From: Corylus avellana
Taxonomy: Eukaryota > Streptophyta > Magnoliopsida > Fagales > Betulaceae
Assembly (NCBI RefSeq): GCF_901000735.1
Contig: NC_081549.1
Coordinates: 3,544,942 to 3,608,941 of the forward strand
Direction of reading: 5' to 3'
DNA: 64,000 bases
In this document: positions 1-12,576 of the stretch, in pieces
Position numbering within the stretch: position 1 is the stretch's first letter
Layout: each line of letters opens with the position of its first letter
Position numbers and translations under genes: made by a program
Notes under the pieces: model-generated
The model's input: only the letters and a program-made list of their open reading frames with translations
What the model was told of the DNA's origin: nothing
Databases searched by the model: none

Positions 1-1587
1 TCTTTATATAGAGAAGGGATGAAAAATCCCAACTTCTACATGTGAAAATCGAGTCAACATAGTGCAGGTAATTAAGCGGCGCAGGATGTTAAATGTCCCA
101 TCAAAACGCCTCTAAGGTTCCTTCAATATTTTCAGAAAGGCGTCAAGACGACCAGTTGACACCATCCCATGTTTAAGCGGTTTTGCAATCATAACCTCGA
201 ATTTTGCAATGTCAATATCCTACGTTTCAACTCATTTTAATTTCACATTTTTTTTTTCTTAAAATGCCCCCTTTTTTAAAAAAATTAAAAAAAAAAAAAA
301 AAAAAGCGAAAGTTCACAAGTACATATATATCCTCATGTGTTTATATACACCATACTTAAAATATTAATTATAAGATTAAAAATTCAACGGCAAAAGATG
401 AAAGTATCTGAAGTATCTGCCAATATATCTTAGACAAGTCCCTGAAACAAGCACAAAAAGAGCAAGAAAAACAAGTTTTCTAGCAATAGTTGAAATAAAA
501 CCTGAAAGACCAAACGTACAAGACGTGGAAGAAGGTAAGGAAAATTAAATTAAGATCGTTCAAAATAAGACCAAAAAGAAATTGCCTATAATAAGTTCTA
601 ATAATAATAATAATAATAATATAAGTATAATATACACACACCACAAGCAGATACATACATGCATACATGTACGTGGGTGTGCGCCTCTGTTGTATGTACA
701 TATATATAGAGTATAGTAAGATATCAATTATGAGCAGTTTCAAAGGCAAAAGATGAAAGTATTTATGACCATCTCTCAAACATGTCCCTAAAACAAGCAC
801 GAAAAGAGCCAGAAAACACAGGTTTTCTAGCATTACTTGAAATAAAACCTCAAATTAAGAGTGAAATTAATAGTTATAATGCGCTATCTCTGTCAGAATC
901 AGATAGGCATACTTGAATTGCTTACCCAGTGTGAAGACCTAAGTTCTTGTGTATAAAACAAACAACAAATTTGGGATCAGACAGCTGGTACGATTAGCAT
1001 GATGGTTATAATGCTGTAGAATAAATACACGAGATACTTACCTAGAAGAAGGCACTACAAGAATGATTTAATGAAAAACACGATTATCATATTGAAAGTA
1101 CAGACCCTCGGAAGTAGTATCTGAAAAGGCACTATTGCTAAAAACAAACCACTCTTAAGCAACATAAAAGGAAGGAAGTTTCATGGAACAAAAGTTTGTA
1201 ATCCTATTTCCATAAAATACACTGACCTATGAGATAAAGAAAATGCTTAGGGTTGGGAAAAGAGCGTATACCTCTGTCAATCTATTTCGTCAGTTATCAA
1301 ATAACTACCCAACCAGCAGGATAAGTTCTGGATAATGACTACTTGAAGAGTTTCTCTATTATACTCTTATCACAAACTTTAAGTGAGGATTCATCACCAC
1401 AAAACAACGATACTAATATTAGTAGCAAAAGTAAATTAAAAAAACAAAAAAAAACTTACACGTCACCTACCTGGCTTCATTTGAGTAAAAGAAAATACGC
1501 GATAGTTTCTTGATTTGTGCTCAGTGCAGTTTTAGCCTCTAGAACAAATGCCAATCAGAAAGATGCAGCAGCAGAACAAGCAACGAT
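1..1587. other. Intergenic, downstream of the maturase gene
   Basis: AT-rich DNA with no convincing coding region. It holds a diverged direct repeat of about 110 bp (392-506 and 748-851; both contain a stretch beginning AAAAGATGAAAGTAT and ending TTGAAATAAAACCT), a (TAA)n run near 601-620 and poly-A tracts near 285-305. The right-hand part probably contains the 3' untranslated region of the minus-strand maturase gene, but no end signal is clear. Confidence 0.6.
392..851. repeat. Diverged direct repeat pair, about 110 bp each
   Basis: The blocks at 392-506 and 748-851 align along their length, with shared stretches around AAAAGATGAAAGTAT, CAAGTCCCT/CATGTCCCT, AAACAAGCAC and TTGAAATAAAACCT. 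The period is about 350 bp. No terminal inverted repeats were seen, so it is recorded as a local duplication of unknown origin. Confidence 0.7.
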
Positions 1588-3906
1588 TCAGTCTGCATCC
1601 ACAAATGAAGTGCAATCGATATCTTGAAGGGTAATTTTCCCCATGTATAAATCGTTTATGTGATCAGAACAGAGAGGGAGGCATTTACGATTGAGACTTT
1701 CATGAATGGCACCCATCCCAGGGACCCACTTCCCTTCATCCAGTGGGTTCACATTCAGACGGTTTTGTAGTAATCGTACCCGATAAAAAACAGTAGCCGT
1801 TTTGTCACAGAAATGAGCGATACAGGAACATGAAGGCTCATCAGAAGCCAATCTGATCAAAGCCAAAGATAAAGCCCCATCAACTGGCCTTGGATCCGAG
1901 AGATTTTGATCTCCCATCATTTTAACCTCTCTTTCTGTCAGAAAATACACTTCTTCATTTCCATCCAAATCAGAGACTTTTAAATCCTTAGTGTAATGCT
2001 TAATAGCTTCGTGTTTTGTCGATTCATGCTTCTCAGCTAATGTCAATATGCAAGAGAACCTTAAGTGATAAGTTACAACGGTTTTTACCATCTTGAAGTT
2101 GTGACAGCAGCAGAAGAAATCAAGCCACCTTCTTCCTACGCCAGCATACCACTTGATAATGTCAGTATCTTCAAGAGCAATGAGCAACTTAATCGGCCTG
2201 GGGCGACCCATATTGTTTGTAAACCCGGCCATCTTAACCGCCTTCCTAACAAGTTCTATGGGTGCATCGAACTTAATACACAGCCTTGTCAAATCCTCAA
2301 CCGTTCTCTTAGCATATTTCCGCTCCTCTTCCTCCTCCACTCTCCTTTCTTCTTTCTCCAATGCCTTTCTGGCTTTGACCGGACTCAAATGCTTCTCTAA
2401 TTGCTCTTGGAACTTATCATAGGCATCAACCAGCTCTTGAGGCAATTGATTTCTAATGTGCCTCAAAGAGAGAAAATCACCTGCTGTGAGCATCCGGTAC
2501 CATTCCGAACGCTCTTCCAAGGATCCCAAGAAATCTTGGACTACTTCATTAGCCCAAGTTCTGAAGATTTCTCGAACTTCTTTTTCAATTTGAAATTCAA
2601 ATTTAAACTCACCACTTTGCTTCAACTTCTTAAAAACATGCTGCAATATCTTCAAGCCCAATTTCTTCCTATTCCTCTCTCTAGCATTTTTCAATTCTAA
2701 AGCTCTCACTTCCTTCTGTCTGAGATACTTCTTCCGGGCCCGAATTGCTTTTTCTGTCATAGGAGGATGCAAAACTGAAGGTGGAACCGCCTGTAGTTCC
2801 ATGCCTAGAAAAGTAATCTTCTCAGATACTGCACTATGAATAGCCGTTTTCATCCTATCTACTTTCAACTCCAATCTCCCTTCTAAATATTTCAAAAACC
2901 AATTCTTCAAATCCATCATCAACATCTTTGATCCTGAAGTTATCACTAATATCTCATCCAAGTACCTGATCACATATATCTTCAACGGCTTATAAGATAC
3001 ACCAGACATCGAAACAAGCTCATTTGAATCAAACTTGGGATTCTCCTGATTCTTCCGAAGACGCATTTCTTGAATTTCCTTATCAAACCCATTAAAGTAA
3101 ATATTAATCAAAATTGAACTCAACCCACTTTCTTGAGGAAACCCCCTCCCTAAATAACAACCGCCCAATTCAATTCCCACAACCTCACACTCAAACAACC
3201 TCTTTATAATATCAATCAAAATCCCATCCTTTATTTTCTCTTCGATAAAGAAACACAACTTATTTACATGCCGATTATCAAACTTTTCTCGATGAAATGC
3301 AACATCAAACCACCAACTGGGATTCTCTACTGAGTTTTTAAGGTACCTAATCGCGGTGTGGCGTCCCATACCAACACGCCCACCGTAAGAAAATGTTACG
3401 AACCGTTCATCATAAACAATTTCCAATAACATTCTAATGGCTTCAATCACAACCTTCAATTTCAAATTGGGCAAAACCAAACACTCACCTTTCTTTCTCG
3501 AGGGCACCATTGTAACGCAACAAGCTTTGACATCGAACCGATTCTCGCGGAGCTCGCTGCCCATTTCTTCGATATCGAACCGCTTCGAGACCGAGTGAAC
3601 AAGTGACAGTGAGTCAGGGGAGTGGAAGGCATTGTCGGGTTGTGGATTGGTGAGGTTTTGGCAGGCGGTGAGGAGGACGGCAGGAAAAGCGACGACGTTT
3701 TGGACGAGGTTGGAGAACTTGCCGTGGGAGTATTGGCTGAGAACTAGCGCTTTGAGTTGGGGTTTTGAGAGGGGTTTAGTGGATTTTCCGGTCTGGGTTT
3801 TGGAGTCCGGTGAAGGGTTGGGCAACAGAGTTGAGAATAGTTTGAGAGAAGAGCAAATTGAAGGCCTAAATTCAAGTGGGTTTCTTCTTCTGGCGAGCAT
3901 AAGCAT
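1588..3906 (-). CDS. NMAT3: Nuclear-encoded mitochondrial group II intron maturase (nMAT3/nMAT4 type)
   Basis: An intron-less 772-residue protein of the plant nuclear maturase family, proteins of bacterial group II intron origin that are imported into mitochondria and needed for splicing of organellar introns. The open frame runs upstream to 4029 without an ATG, so the ATG at 3906 is taken as the start; it gives an Arg-rich, Ser-rich N terminus (MLMLARRRNP...) suitable for organelle import. A reverse-transcriptase-like domain follows: GFPQESG at about residue 254 replaces the usual GxPQG motif, and YLDE at 315-318 replaces YADD. Domain X starts near residue 586 (WYAGVGRRW) and runs to about 640. 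The tail keeps an HNH-like LPLCSDH motif near 740, recalling the D/En region. The family is clear. The choice of nMAT3 over nMAT4 rests on its position beside SDP1 and PICBP homologues, as I recall for At5g04050. The altered YADD box suggests a splicing cofactor rather than an active reverse transcriptase. Confidence 0.88.
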   Translation of the reverse strand: MLMLARRRNPLEFRPSICSSLKLFSTLLPNPSPDSKTQTGKSTKPLSKPQLKALVLSQYSHGKFSNLVQNVVAFPAVLLTACQNLTNPQPDNAFHSPDSLSLVHSVSKRFDIEEMGSELRENRFDVKACCVTMVPSRKKGECLVLPNLKLKVVIEAIRMLLEIVYDERFVTFSYGGRVGMGRHTAIRYLKNSVENPSWWFDVAFHREKFDNRHVNKLCFFIEEKIKDGILIDIIKRLFECEVVGIELGGCYLGRGFPQESGLSSILINIYFNGFDKEIQEMRLRKNQENPKFDSNELVSMSGVSYKPLKIYVIRYLDEILVITSGSKMLMMDLKNWFLKYLEGRLELKVDRMKTAIHSAVSEKITFLGMELQAVPPSVLHPPMTEKAIRARKKYLRQKEVRALELKNARERNRKKLGLKILQHVFKKLKQSGEFKFEFQIEKEVREIFRTWANEVVQDFLGSLEERSEWYRMLTAGDFLSLRHIRNQLPQELVDAYDKFQEQLEKHLSPVKARKALEKEERRVEEEEERKYAKRTVEDLTRLCIKFDAPIELVRKAVKMAGFTNNMGRPRPIKLLIALEDTDIIKWYAGVGRRWLDFFCCCHNFKMVKTVVTYHLRFSCILTLAEKHESTKHEAIKHYTKDLKVSDLDGNEEVYFLTEREVKMMGDQNLSDPRPVDGALSLALIRLASDEPSCSCIAHFCDKTATVFYRVRLLQNRLNVNPLDEGKWVPGMGAIHESLNRKCLPLCSDHINDLYMGKITLQDIDCTSFVDAD

Positions 3907-4029
3907 TGAAGCAACAACTAGGAAGGCAATGGAAGTGTGGATCCTCCAATTTATTGAAATTTGTTTGCGTGTTGAAGCTCTCCCTGTTAATGAGTTCAAA
4001 AATAAAGAGGAGCCAAATGCTGCTTGCAA

Positions 4030-5733
4030 CCTTTTCTGTATTTTATTTGGGAAATGGGTAAATATTTGGAGGTATATTTTTATTGCGCGATTACATATTT
4101 ATTAGTGATTTTAAAGTAAAATGTTAAGTTCACAACATAAATTCAACTTATAGCCAACTCCTCTCGTGTCATTTAAAAAAAAAAAAAAAATTGATAGAGA
4201 GGATTTTGGAATTCTGCAAATTTGAGAAAAAAAGACAATTTATTTGGTTTAAAATTTAATTTTTTTTTACATGTAGAATAAAAGTTGGCCATGAGTTGGA
4301 TTTGTGTTGTGTCCGTATCAAACCTCGATTTTAAAACTCACGTCAAAAATATGATAATGGGAGTTGAGAAATGTGATAATAGGAGTGTAAGTAACATTAC
4401 TCATTTTACAATGTTATATTCAATATTAACGTGACAGTTTTAATTAAACTTTTAATTAATTATTTAAAAAAATTCAATAATTAGTTGAGATTACCATGAT
4501 AGAAGAATAGTTGTAGGATGAAAATATAATTTATTATATTACTCTTTTGTTTTTTAACTAAAATCTTTTTAAAAGGCGGTCCTCCACATGATGGTATGTG
4601 ACATAATATGCACAAAAATTAAGTACTAAAATTTGATAGTTAAATTGAATGAGCGATGTTATAGGCACTATACTTTTTACGACAAGTTTCTTCCACACTG
4701 ACATGATAGTGTACTTGACTCTTACCAGCTACAAAACTGTAAATTGTCATGTAAGAGTCCACTAATTACTTACCACATTTTACAAATTGATATGACAATT
4801 TACATGGTGCTTATTTTCATAAAATATGGACAGCCAAGTGAATTTGTAATAATATTGGTAGCTAATTTAGCAGTTCACACCGTACTCATTTACGATTTGT
4901 AAGTGACTTGTAATAAAAGTTTTAATACTCACTCTTTTATTTGACAAACTCAGACCCTTAGCATTGATGCGTATGAAATTTGAATGAGATCTAAAAACTT
5001 GGAAATTTAATCCAAGTTTAACCTCTTTCTAAAGGGGATCATTGCTTGGACAGTGGACTAATAAGCTTATCCTAACATATAAAATAAAATAAAAAAGAAA
5101 AAGAAAAAAAGCTTGTGAGCCTTTACAAGAAAAATGAGGCAGCAATTTTTCAAAGAAGGAAATAGATGGGCTTTCCACTCTTAGCTTAAAGGGACCTAGG
5201 CCTTGAAAGATGAAATATAATGTTTAGACCATGGGCTTGGACTTGCTGTAGTCGGTTACTCTTTCCCGCTTCATCAGCATTTGGGCTTTGGGTCCCTCTC
5301 AGTCCAAATTGAACAAAGTTTGTTTATTTTTTAACAATTGAGTTGAAAGAATGTATTAAACTAATGCATAATACATTTTGAATCAAATGCATTTTAGATA
5401 CGTGTTAGTTTGATTTTCTTCAATCCAATTTGAAGAAAAACGTTGTCCGATTTTTATCCTTTTTAGTCTCTCTTGCCGGGGCGGACTTACCTTAAGCTTT
5501 GGGAGATCCTTGGCAACCTGGATCTCCCCAAAAAATTTTGAAGTCCTTACAAAAATATAATTTTCTATTCTACAGCAATGGTAATAACGACTTTCCCACA
5601 CCCCTAGATGTAGCTTAATAAAGAAATTGTTAAAGATTGAGAAAGAAATTGTTAAAGATTTTACTACAGATATGATAATGGACGAATAAAAGACCGTCAT
5701 CGAGCATAATTCAAGGAGATGTCAAGTTCTTTT
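4030..5733. other. Intergenic AT-rich DNA upstream of the maturase
   Basis: No coding region is supported. The first 100 bp presumably hold the promoter and 5' leader of the minus-strand maturase gene. A 22-bp tandem duplication (AAAGAAATTGTTAAAGATT twice) lies near 5621-5660. Confidence 0.5.
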
Positions 5734-5753
5734 NNNNNNNNNNNNNNNNNNNN
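5734..5753. other. Assembly gap, 20 N
   Basis: Twenty consecutive N bases. Unlike the two 100-N gaps further right, I saw no repetition of the left flank on the right side. Confidence 0.99.
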
Positions 5754-5927
5754 ATTTTATAGGTATGTAACTTTATATCCCGTTATGACTTATGACTTGG
5801 TATGAAATTAAGTTCAAGACTTATTTCTTTTTATTTCACATAATGTCATAAACGCGTAGAGTATATATAAAATCAAGGACAGAGGGAGGGGGGGGATTGG
5901 TATTGGCCATGGCTCTCCTCCAATTCC

Positions 5928-6755
5928 GGACAAAGTTTTCGTCCAAACTAGATTGGAGGTTCCTCCAACTTAATCTCTAAAGTTGACATATGTCCTCAAA
6001 TATGTGCTTCTCATATGTTTTTTTTAATACCCTAATGTCCACAATCCACCATTAACTCCAAAAATCTTCCGTCTAAACTCACGTCTCCGGCTCTCCCTCC
6101 CCTACGGCGCTCAACAATACTTGCAGAGAAAGCAGCTTAGGAATTAGTAGAATCCTGTTTCCCCACCGCACTTTTTTGTTATAAAATTGACAAACCCAAA
6201 AAATTACATGACAAACCCAAAAAATTAGAGAAAACGGATAATAGAGAAAAATTGTAAAGATTAGAAAATTCAACGCCCTTGGTGAGAGTTTTCTAAGCTT
6301 TACCAGAAGCAAGGCTTTGATTTGAGGCAGGGAGATTGATCTTCCTGCGTCTTGGTCTCTGTACTCAAGTAGAAATTGCAAAAAAGTCCTTGCTTTCTTC
6401 TTTCTTCTTTCTTCTTTGACCCCTCTACTTTTAATCTTTTTCGACGATCAATTACAAGATCAAAGATCCTCTCGATCGAACCAAATATCTTCTTTATATC
6501 CCTCTCCACCCCTTGTATGTCAAATCTCTTGCAAGTTTTTTTGGGTGCCATAGGGGAGGGAGAGGTGAAGACATGAGGCCGTGAAAGAGAAAATAAATTT
6601 TAAACGGACGGAAGATTTTTAGAGTTAACGGTGATTTATGCACATTAGGGTATTAAAAAAAACAAGTGAGAAGCACATATTTGATGACACATGTCAAATT
6701 TAGAGATTAGGTTGGAGGAAATTCCTCCAACCTAGTTTGGAGAAAAACTTTGTCC
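5928..6755. mobile_element. Foldback MITE, Mutator-like, with 9-bp target-site duplication
   Basis: The left arm (GGACAAAGTTTTCGTCCAAA..., 5928 to about 6110) and right arm (about 6550-6755) are long inverted repeats of each other, sharing stretches such as CAAATATGTGCTTCTCA and AATACCCTAATGT. The ends GGACAAAG/CTTTGTCC are flanked by perfect copies of TCCAATTCC (5919-5927 and 6756-6764). A 9-bp duplication is typical of Mutator-like elements. The interior encodes nothing recognisable, so the element is non-autonomous. Confidence 0.85.
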
Positions 6756-6764
6756 TCCAATTCC

Positions 6765-8454
6765 TAACAACAAAAAAATTTTACGGTAAAATAAAAAATA
6801 AAAAATTTCAGCCAACCCGCCTCTAGCGGCAAACTTTTTTGACTCGTAGCACCTACCCATAATAGTTTTTGAATCCGTCCGGTCCGGGTATAAAATGACT
6901 ACATGCATGTATTTATTTGGGTAGATTCGAAGCCCCTCAACTCTCATACAAAAAATCCTGATTCTGCCCGTCTCTTTAAAATCGAATGGAGAATATAGAA
7001 AATGGGCGGCCCTTCCCTTTGAAAAATCTCCCATCTAAAGCATGAAAAAGATGTTAGTAAAATGTCAAAAGAAGGGAAAAATATCATTGCTTGCGTTTAT
7101 CATTTTGCCATTCATTTTCCATGATGATGCTCAAATGGTATGTGGTCGAAATTACTTGACAAAAAATTGTTGGCATAAAGTCTGAATCATATTTTCACAC
7201 ATCTCATCAAGAGTGCACGTCCTTGTTCCCTCTGTCACATTCCATTAAGCCAATGACACTGATAGCACGAAAAATGGTGAACTCTAGTCAATTTCTAGCA
7301 GCCACGTATTCTCAAAATTGCCATTTCTAATGCAAGTGATTCTTTTTCTCTTTGTTATCAATTTATCATGAATTTACTTCAAAACCAATTTTTGGGTTGG
7401 CTCTTATTTTGACTTTCAAAACCAAATTTTGGGTTGGATCTTGTTTTGACTTTTGAAACCAAATTTTGGGTTGCCCCGGGTCGGATCCGGTCGAGCAAGT
7501 AGGAAATGATTTGCTATATGCTTTTGGTGGGATACTAGATTATTCGAGAGATCTCACTGGATGCGCAAATCCTTCCATAAAAGGATTAAAGGTACGAATA
7601 GACAATTTCAAACATAGTTATAATCCTTTAATATATGTATATGTTTATGCAATGCATTGGCATGATTTTATGTCTTTATCATATCTGTGTGTTTTCAATT
7701 GTTCGACTTTTTTTTTTAAGGATGGTGCGGCGTGACACAAAGTTTGAGGTATTAGAAACAAGGGAAAAAAAAAAAAAAAAAAAAATTGTAAGTGGATGTT
7801 TCTCATGTTCAAATTACTAAAAGATGAGCCAATGAAGTTGTTTGCCTTCCTTCAAAGAGAGTGTATAATGTGTTCCTATTGACTCGATGGTTTCCCTAAT
7901 TGTTATCCAAACTTGAGATATAAACAATGGGCAATGATTAAGAGTGTCATAATCATCACATTTGGATTATTTCTGGATTGGAATTCCAGTGTGAGTGAGA
8001 CACTTGCCGACTTAAAACAATCAATCAATACAACTCTTTTAGAATTATCTATTATATATAGAGAAATGACAGTATTCATTCATTTTTCAACTATCTTTTA
8101 ATTATATCCATAGTGAATGAATGAATCTACTATTAAATTTGTATAGGATCCACATAGGTCTACAAATTTAGTAATTGATCTATTGAATTTATAGGATAAG
8201 ATACAGAAAATATAAAATAATAATAATAATTTCTCTTATCGATATTCTTCATCAGTTGCAACACAAACACCATATAATTGAGAAATACTTTCATGTATTC
8301 TCTCTTTCTTCTTTAGTTATCCTATTTTGAAAATCAATCATTGAATCAATAGGATTTACATGTGGGTGGGTGTTTACGTTACTTTTGTTATTTATTTGAG
8401 AAAAATAATAGTTAGAACCCAAGTATTTAATTGGCCAAATTAAAAAATTTAAAG

Positions 8455-8485
<31 letters not shown>

Positions 8486-8816
8486 TAGACTTACAATTAA
8501 TTAACTAATAAAAAAATGAGCTTAAAAACGTTTACATTTTAAAATAAATTAAAAAATGTGGAATGATTCAATCAAAAGTCTATAAATCCACCGCCCTGTC
8601 ATTGTCACAACCACAGAAAAGTCCAGCCAACGTTTTTCTGTCCCAACTCCTAACTGATAGCGAAAATCAAAGAAAACACGAAGTTTCTCGGAAAGCAAGA
8701 AAGTCACAACCAGGACAGCTAAAATAGGAAAGAACGCCTTCTTTAAAAAATAAAATAATAACAATAAATTATTTTTCAAACTATGAGAAATACGACTCGT
8801 ATCTTACTCCCCCTAA
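6765..8816. other. Intergenic with a short tandem repeat
   Basis: No supported gene. About three copies of a roughly 33-bp unit (CCAAATTTTGGGTTGG followed by TTTTGACTTT) sit at 7381-7475. Poly-A runs occur at 7766-7785 and 8458-8483. Confidence 0.5.
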
Positions 8817-8819
8817 TAA

Positions 8820-9093
8820 GGCTTTGTTTGGTAATGGGGATGGGGTTGGCCTAAATACTGTTCATCACCATTTTCCAAAAAAATCAACATCAAAACATTC
8901 TAACTTTTTCACTTTTAATATTAAATCATTCACTTTTTATTATTATTCAAATAAAAAAATCACTACAAAACAAAACTTTTTCACTTTTTTCATACAACTT
9001 TTTCATTTTTTTTATACCAAACATTCTTACTTTTTTTCACATTAATCTACATCAACTACAGTGTTTAGGCCATCCCATTTGCCAAACATCCCC
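8820..9093. mobile_element. Tourist-like MITE (PIF/Harbinger type), 274 bp
   Basis: The ends are imperfect inverted repeats (GGCTTTGTTTGGTAATGGG on the left; CCCATTTGCCAAACATCCCC on the right) and are flanked by TAA on both sides (8817-8819 and 9094-9096). A TAA/TTA duplication with a TTTGGCAA-type terminus is characteristic of Tourist-like MITEs. No coding capacity. Confidence 0.75.
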
Positions 9094-9096
9094 TAA

Positions 9097-10480
9097 ATAT
9101 TTGTCCATTCGTCCTTTGATTTTTTTTTTTTTTTAATAAATGCCGATTTAAATGGGCACCGTCACATCAGTTTATTTATATGAAAGTGGGATGAAAATTA
9201 TGCTGATCAATTAACTCTTAAATTTGTCAACGTGGCCATGTGTGTCCTGGCCTTTGGATTGATGAGTGATTTCTTTTTTGGCCTTTGAGTCGACGAGAAA
9301 TTTGTTTTCTGACCTTCGGGTTGAGGAGGAGTAGATCGGTGTGAGATTATTTTTTTTTAAAAAAAATAAATAAATTAACTCCTAAAATTTTCTTTTAGAA
9401 AAAATTTAAAATCAGTCTATTTAGTTTACTTGATTTTCCTTTAGTTAAATTTTGTCCACTGACTTAATAGATTTCAATAGTGTAACACGTCAGAGTCAAT
9501 TATAATAATTATGAGTCAATTATAATAATTATGACAAGTCTCACACTGACAGAATCTATTAAATAAGTGGACAAAATCTGATTGTATGGAGTATATTATT
9601 TTTTTTGATATACATCAAAAACCTCTTAAATCATTTTGATACTACATGAAACTAAATGAAAATCAAATAAATTACAAGAACTGATTTTACCTTTTTTTTT
9701 TTTTTTTTTTTTTTTTTAACGAGTCCTAAATAGACTATCACTTTCATATCAGTATAGTAAAATAAAATATATATATATATATTGGGGCATGATGCATCCC
9801 ATTACTCTTTTTTAAAAAATAGGCAATTAATATATAAATATTGCGAGCCACGATCATTTTCATATAATAAATATTGGAATAGAGGATAGCGATTGTAGTT
9901 TTGTAGGGATATGCAAATTCTAACCACCCATCCCCCACTACCAAGAAAAACCACATGCTTGTTTGTTCCTACCGGCACAGCCGCACACTCCACGCCAAAA
10001 CCGCCCATTTTCCATGACTTTTTTCTATTCTTGCATCACCGTCGCTTTAATTACTCTCAAATCCTTTCCCTGAAATTTCTTCAACTTTTCTTCCTCTGGG
10101 TTTCTTCAACCGTCTTCTACATCCACGTACATCACATGTTTCACCAAGAAAGAAGAGAGAGAGAGCGAGAGATTCAAAAATTCAGAGTTTTGAAGGTTAT
10201 ATGGGATACTGAGCAAGCTTCAAGAACATTGTATGGAAAACAATATTAGAAAAGTATATGTAAATGTCGGTGTGTTTGTTTTTTAGAAGTAAAATATAAT
10301 ATCTCCTTTTATTTTTTATTTTAGCAAGATAAACATAAATTAATAGAGAATAAAACTACTATAAGAGGAGGTTTGGAACCCGCCAAAACTCCAATACTAT
10401 TATGATAATGCAATTAATAAAAATTGAAACAGAAAATGGATCCAAAATGATCCAATCTTATATAGTTTATTGACTAAAGG
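9097..10480. other. Intergenic, AT-rich
   Basis: No supported gene. It contains a short tandem duplication (GAGTCAATTATAATAATTAT twice, near 9492-9532), a long poly-T run (about 9693-9718) and a TA run near 9770-9781. Confidence 0.5.
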
Positions 10481-10488
10481 CCGAGAAG

Positions 10489-10911
10489 TAGAGCTGGCAA
10501 TTTTAACACGACCTGATATGAACACGATACGAAATTATCAAGTTTGGGTTTACCCTAAACGGGTTTGAGTCATAAACGAGTCGACCTATTTATTTTGCTC
10601 TTAACGGGTCAACCCATAGGTTACCTACACTAGTTTATTTTTTTATTTTTTGGTTTACCATTAATGGGTTTGGGTCATAAACGAGTCAATTGACCCGTTT
10701 ATGACTCAACTCATCACTTTTATTTTCAACCCAAAAAAAAATTACTTTCTAAGCTAAACGGGTTAAGCAGGTTGTGTCAGGTAACCCGTGAAATTATCGT
10801 ATTGTGTCCGGATTTAGTGAGGCTGACCCGTTAGCTAAACGAGTCGTGTTTGAATTTACCTTAAGCGGGTCATAAACGAATTGACCCACCAACCCATTTT
10901 CCCACCCTCTA
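10489..10911. mobile_element. Probable short hAT-type element
   Basis: It starts TAGAGCTGGCAATTTTAACA and ends CCCACCCTCTA, giving short inverted TAGAG/CTCTA ends. Flanking 8-mers CCGAGAAG (10481-10488) and CGGAGGAG (10912-10919) match at 6 of 8. Subterminal copies of AAACGGGT and CATAAACGAGTC recur on both strands. This fits a worn non-autonomous hAT element of the class often annotated in plants. No transposase. Confidence 0.55.
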
Positions 10912-10919
10912 CGGAGGAG

Positions 10920-12460
10920 ACGACAATTTTGATCGTGGTTTGTAATGTACTGTGCCCAGAGGATGACTGCAATGATACAGTTGAAGAATATCACAGTTTT
11001 CCCATCTTTGAATAAAAAGAGCACATTTGTAGCAGTTCAAACCAAAGAGAGAAGCGCTCCCACGCAATTGTAAATAATATACACTCGTGAATACTTTATG
11101 CTCTAAATATCCCAAAGAATCAACCTTTTTTTCTACTCTCTGCCATCCTCTGAACCTTAGCCAGCTAGGAACACAAGCAACTAAGTGCAAGACATTCTTT
11201 GTTGCGCATTTTTATATGTTCTTTGTCGTAAATTGTTATATTCGGGCGACTAATCAAAGTAATAATATAAGGTTGTAAAGGAATACCATTTTAACGGATC
11301 AAGACGGGAATCTCATATAAATTATTCAAAATGACAAAGATTCTAAATGTAGCAACCATTTAAATTATTTAATCATCAACACGATTTTTTAGTCTACCTT
11401 TCTTCTCATTTCCATTGCAAAAAGTTTGGCCAAACCTTCCCATCATGGGCTAGGATGTTACATATCTTTCTCAAAGATTAGTTCTTCAAAAGAGAGGTGA
11501 AGGACACCGTTAAGGGAGAAAAGCATCAAGTTATTGTGTGAAAGGAAAAAAGGAAGAAGAAAAGAGTAAAAAATTAACAAACATTAAGGCTTTGATTGTT
11601 TTGACTCAGAAAAAGGTTTTTCCTATTTTTCGATGTTTGGTATGACCCAAAATATTGGTCAAACTAAAAACATTTTCGATTGACCAAGAAAACCTGCTTT
11701 ATTTCGACTCGAAATTCACTGGCTGTTTTCGGTCATTGCCAAAGGTCGTTTGCTGCGCAGATTTTCTGTACGAGACATACATCGAAAAATATTTTTAGCT
11801 AAAAATGATTTCGCTCAAAAAACATTTTACGTTGAAACGCCAAAGTTATTGTTATTTCTCACTAGTCACTATTGTATCCCACAAAGCCATAAGTAATAAA
11901 TCAAAGTCTCTTATACCATTTCAAGAAATTCAAAGTGTGAATGTCATGTTGATAGCATAAAAAGCGCATTGACGAGTCAAGTAATATCAATGAATGAAAA
12001 GGAAGAGGATCATGGGTATGTCAATTGGTGAACAAGTGTTACGGGTACAACATGCGTCTCTACCTGTTTAGAGCACTTACACTGGTTTCCTTTAGCTTTA
12101 CCATAAATTGAGGGAATCAAGCTATTTTTTGTTTTTATATTCAAATAAACTACACAATAGCTTTCTTTATATTTTTCTATTGAGTTTTTTTTTTTTTCTT
12201 TATTCTTTCTTAATTTTTTTTAGTTAACCACAAACCCTAACAGTAAGGATGACATTACAAACATTTTAAAGTTTAATACACTAAATTGAGAGTTTTGAAG
12301 TTTAAGGAGACGATCGCAAAAGCACTGAAGGGGATAATTGGACAAGATTTTACTTTAAATTGAGTTAAAAGTGTTAGTACAGTCGATCACACACTAATAG
12401 TTTAATTAAGAAGAGCTGCATAGACAAAAAATAAAATAAAATAAGGGTTAAATACTAAAT
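10920..12460. other. Intergenic with possible MITE remnant
   Basis: No supported gene. The stretch at about 11588-11855 begins AAGGCTTTGATTGTTT and ends AAACGCCAAAGTTATT, which are weak inverted repeats and may be a degraded MITE. The rest is unremarkable AT-rich sequence. Confidence 0.4.
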
Positions 12461-12576
12461 ACCCCCTAGAGTTTCACAACTTTATTTTTTCTCCACTAGG
12501 GTTTGATTTTTATCACAGGAAGTCCATGTGATTTTGATAATAGACCAAATTAGTCATTCTACCAGTTGACCGTTAG

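Noticed and set aside
3907..4029. N-terminal extension of the maturase frame to 4029
   Set aside because: The codon at 4029 is TTG and there is no in-frame ATG before a stop at 4099-4101. The first ATG is at 3906.
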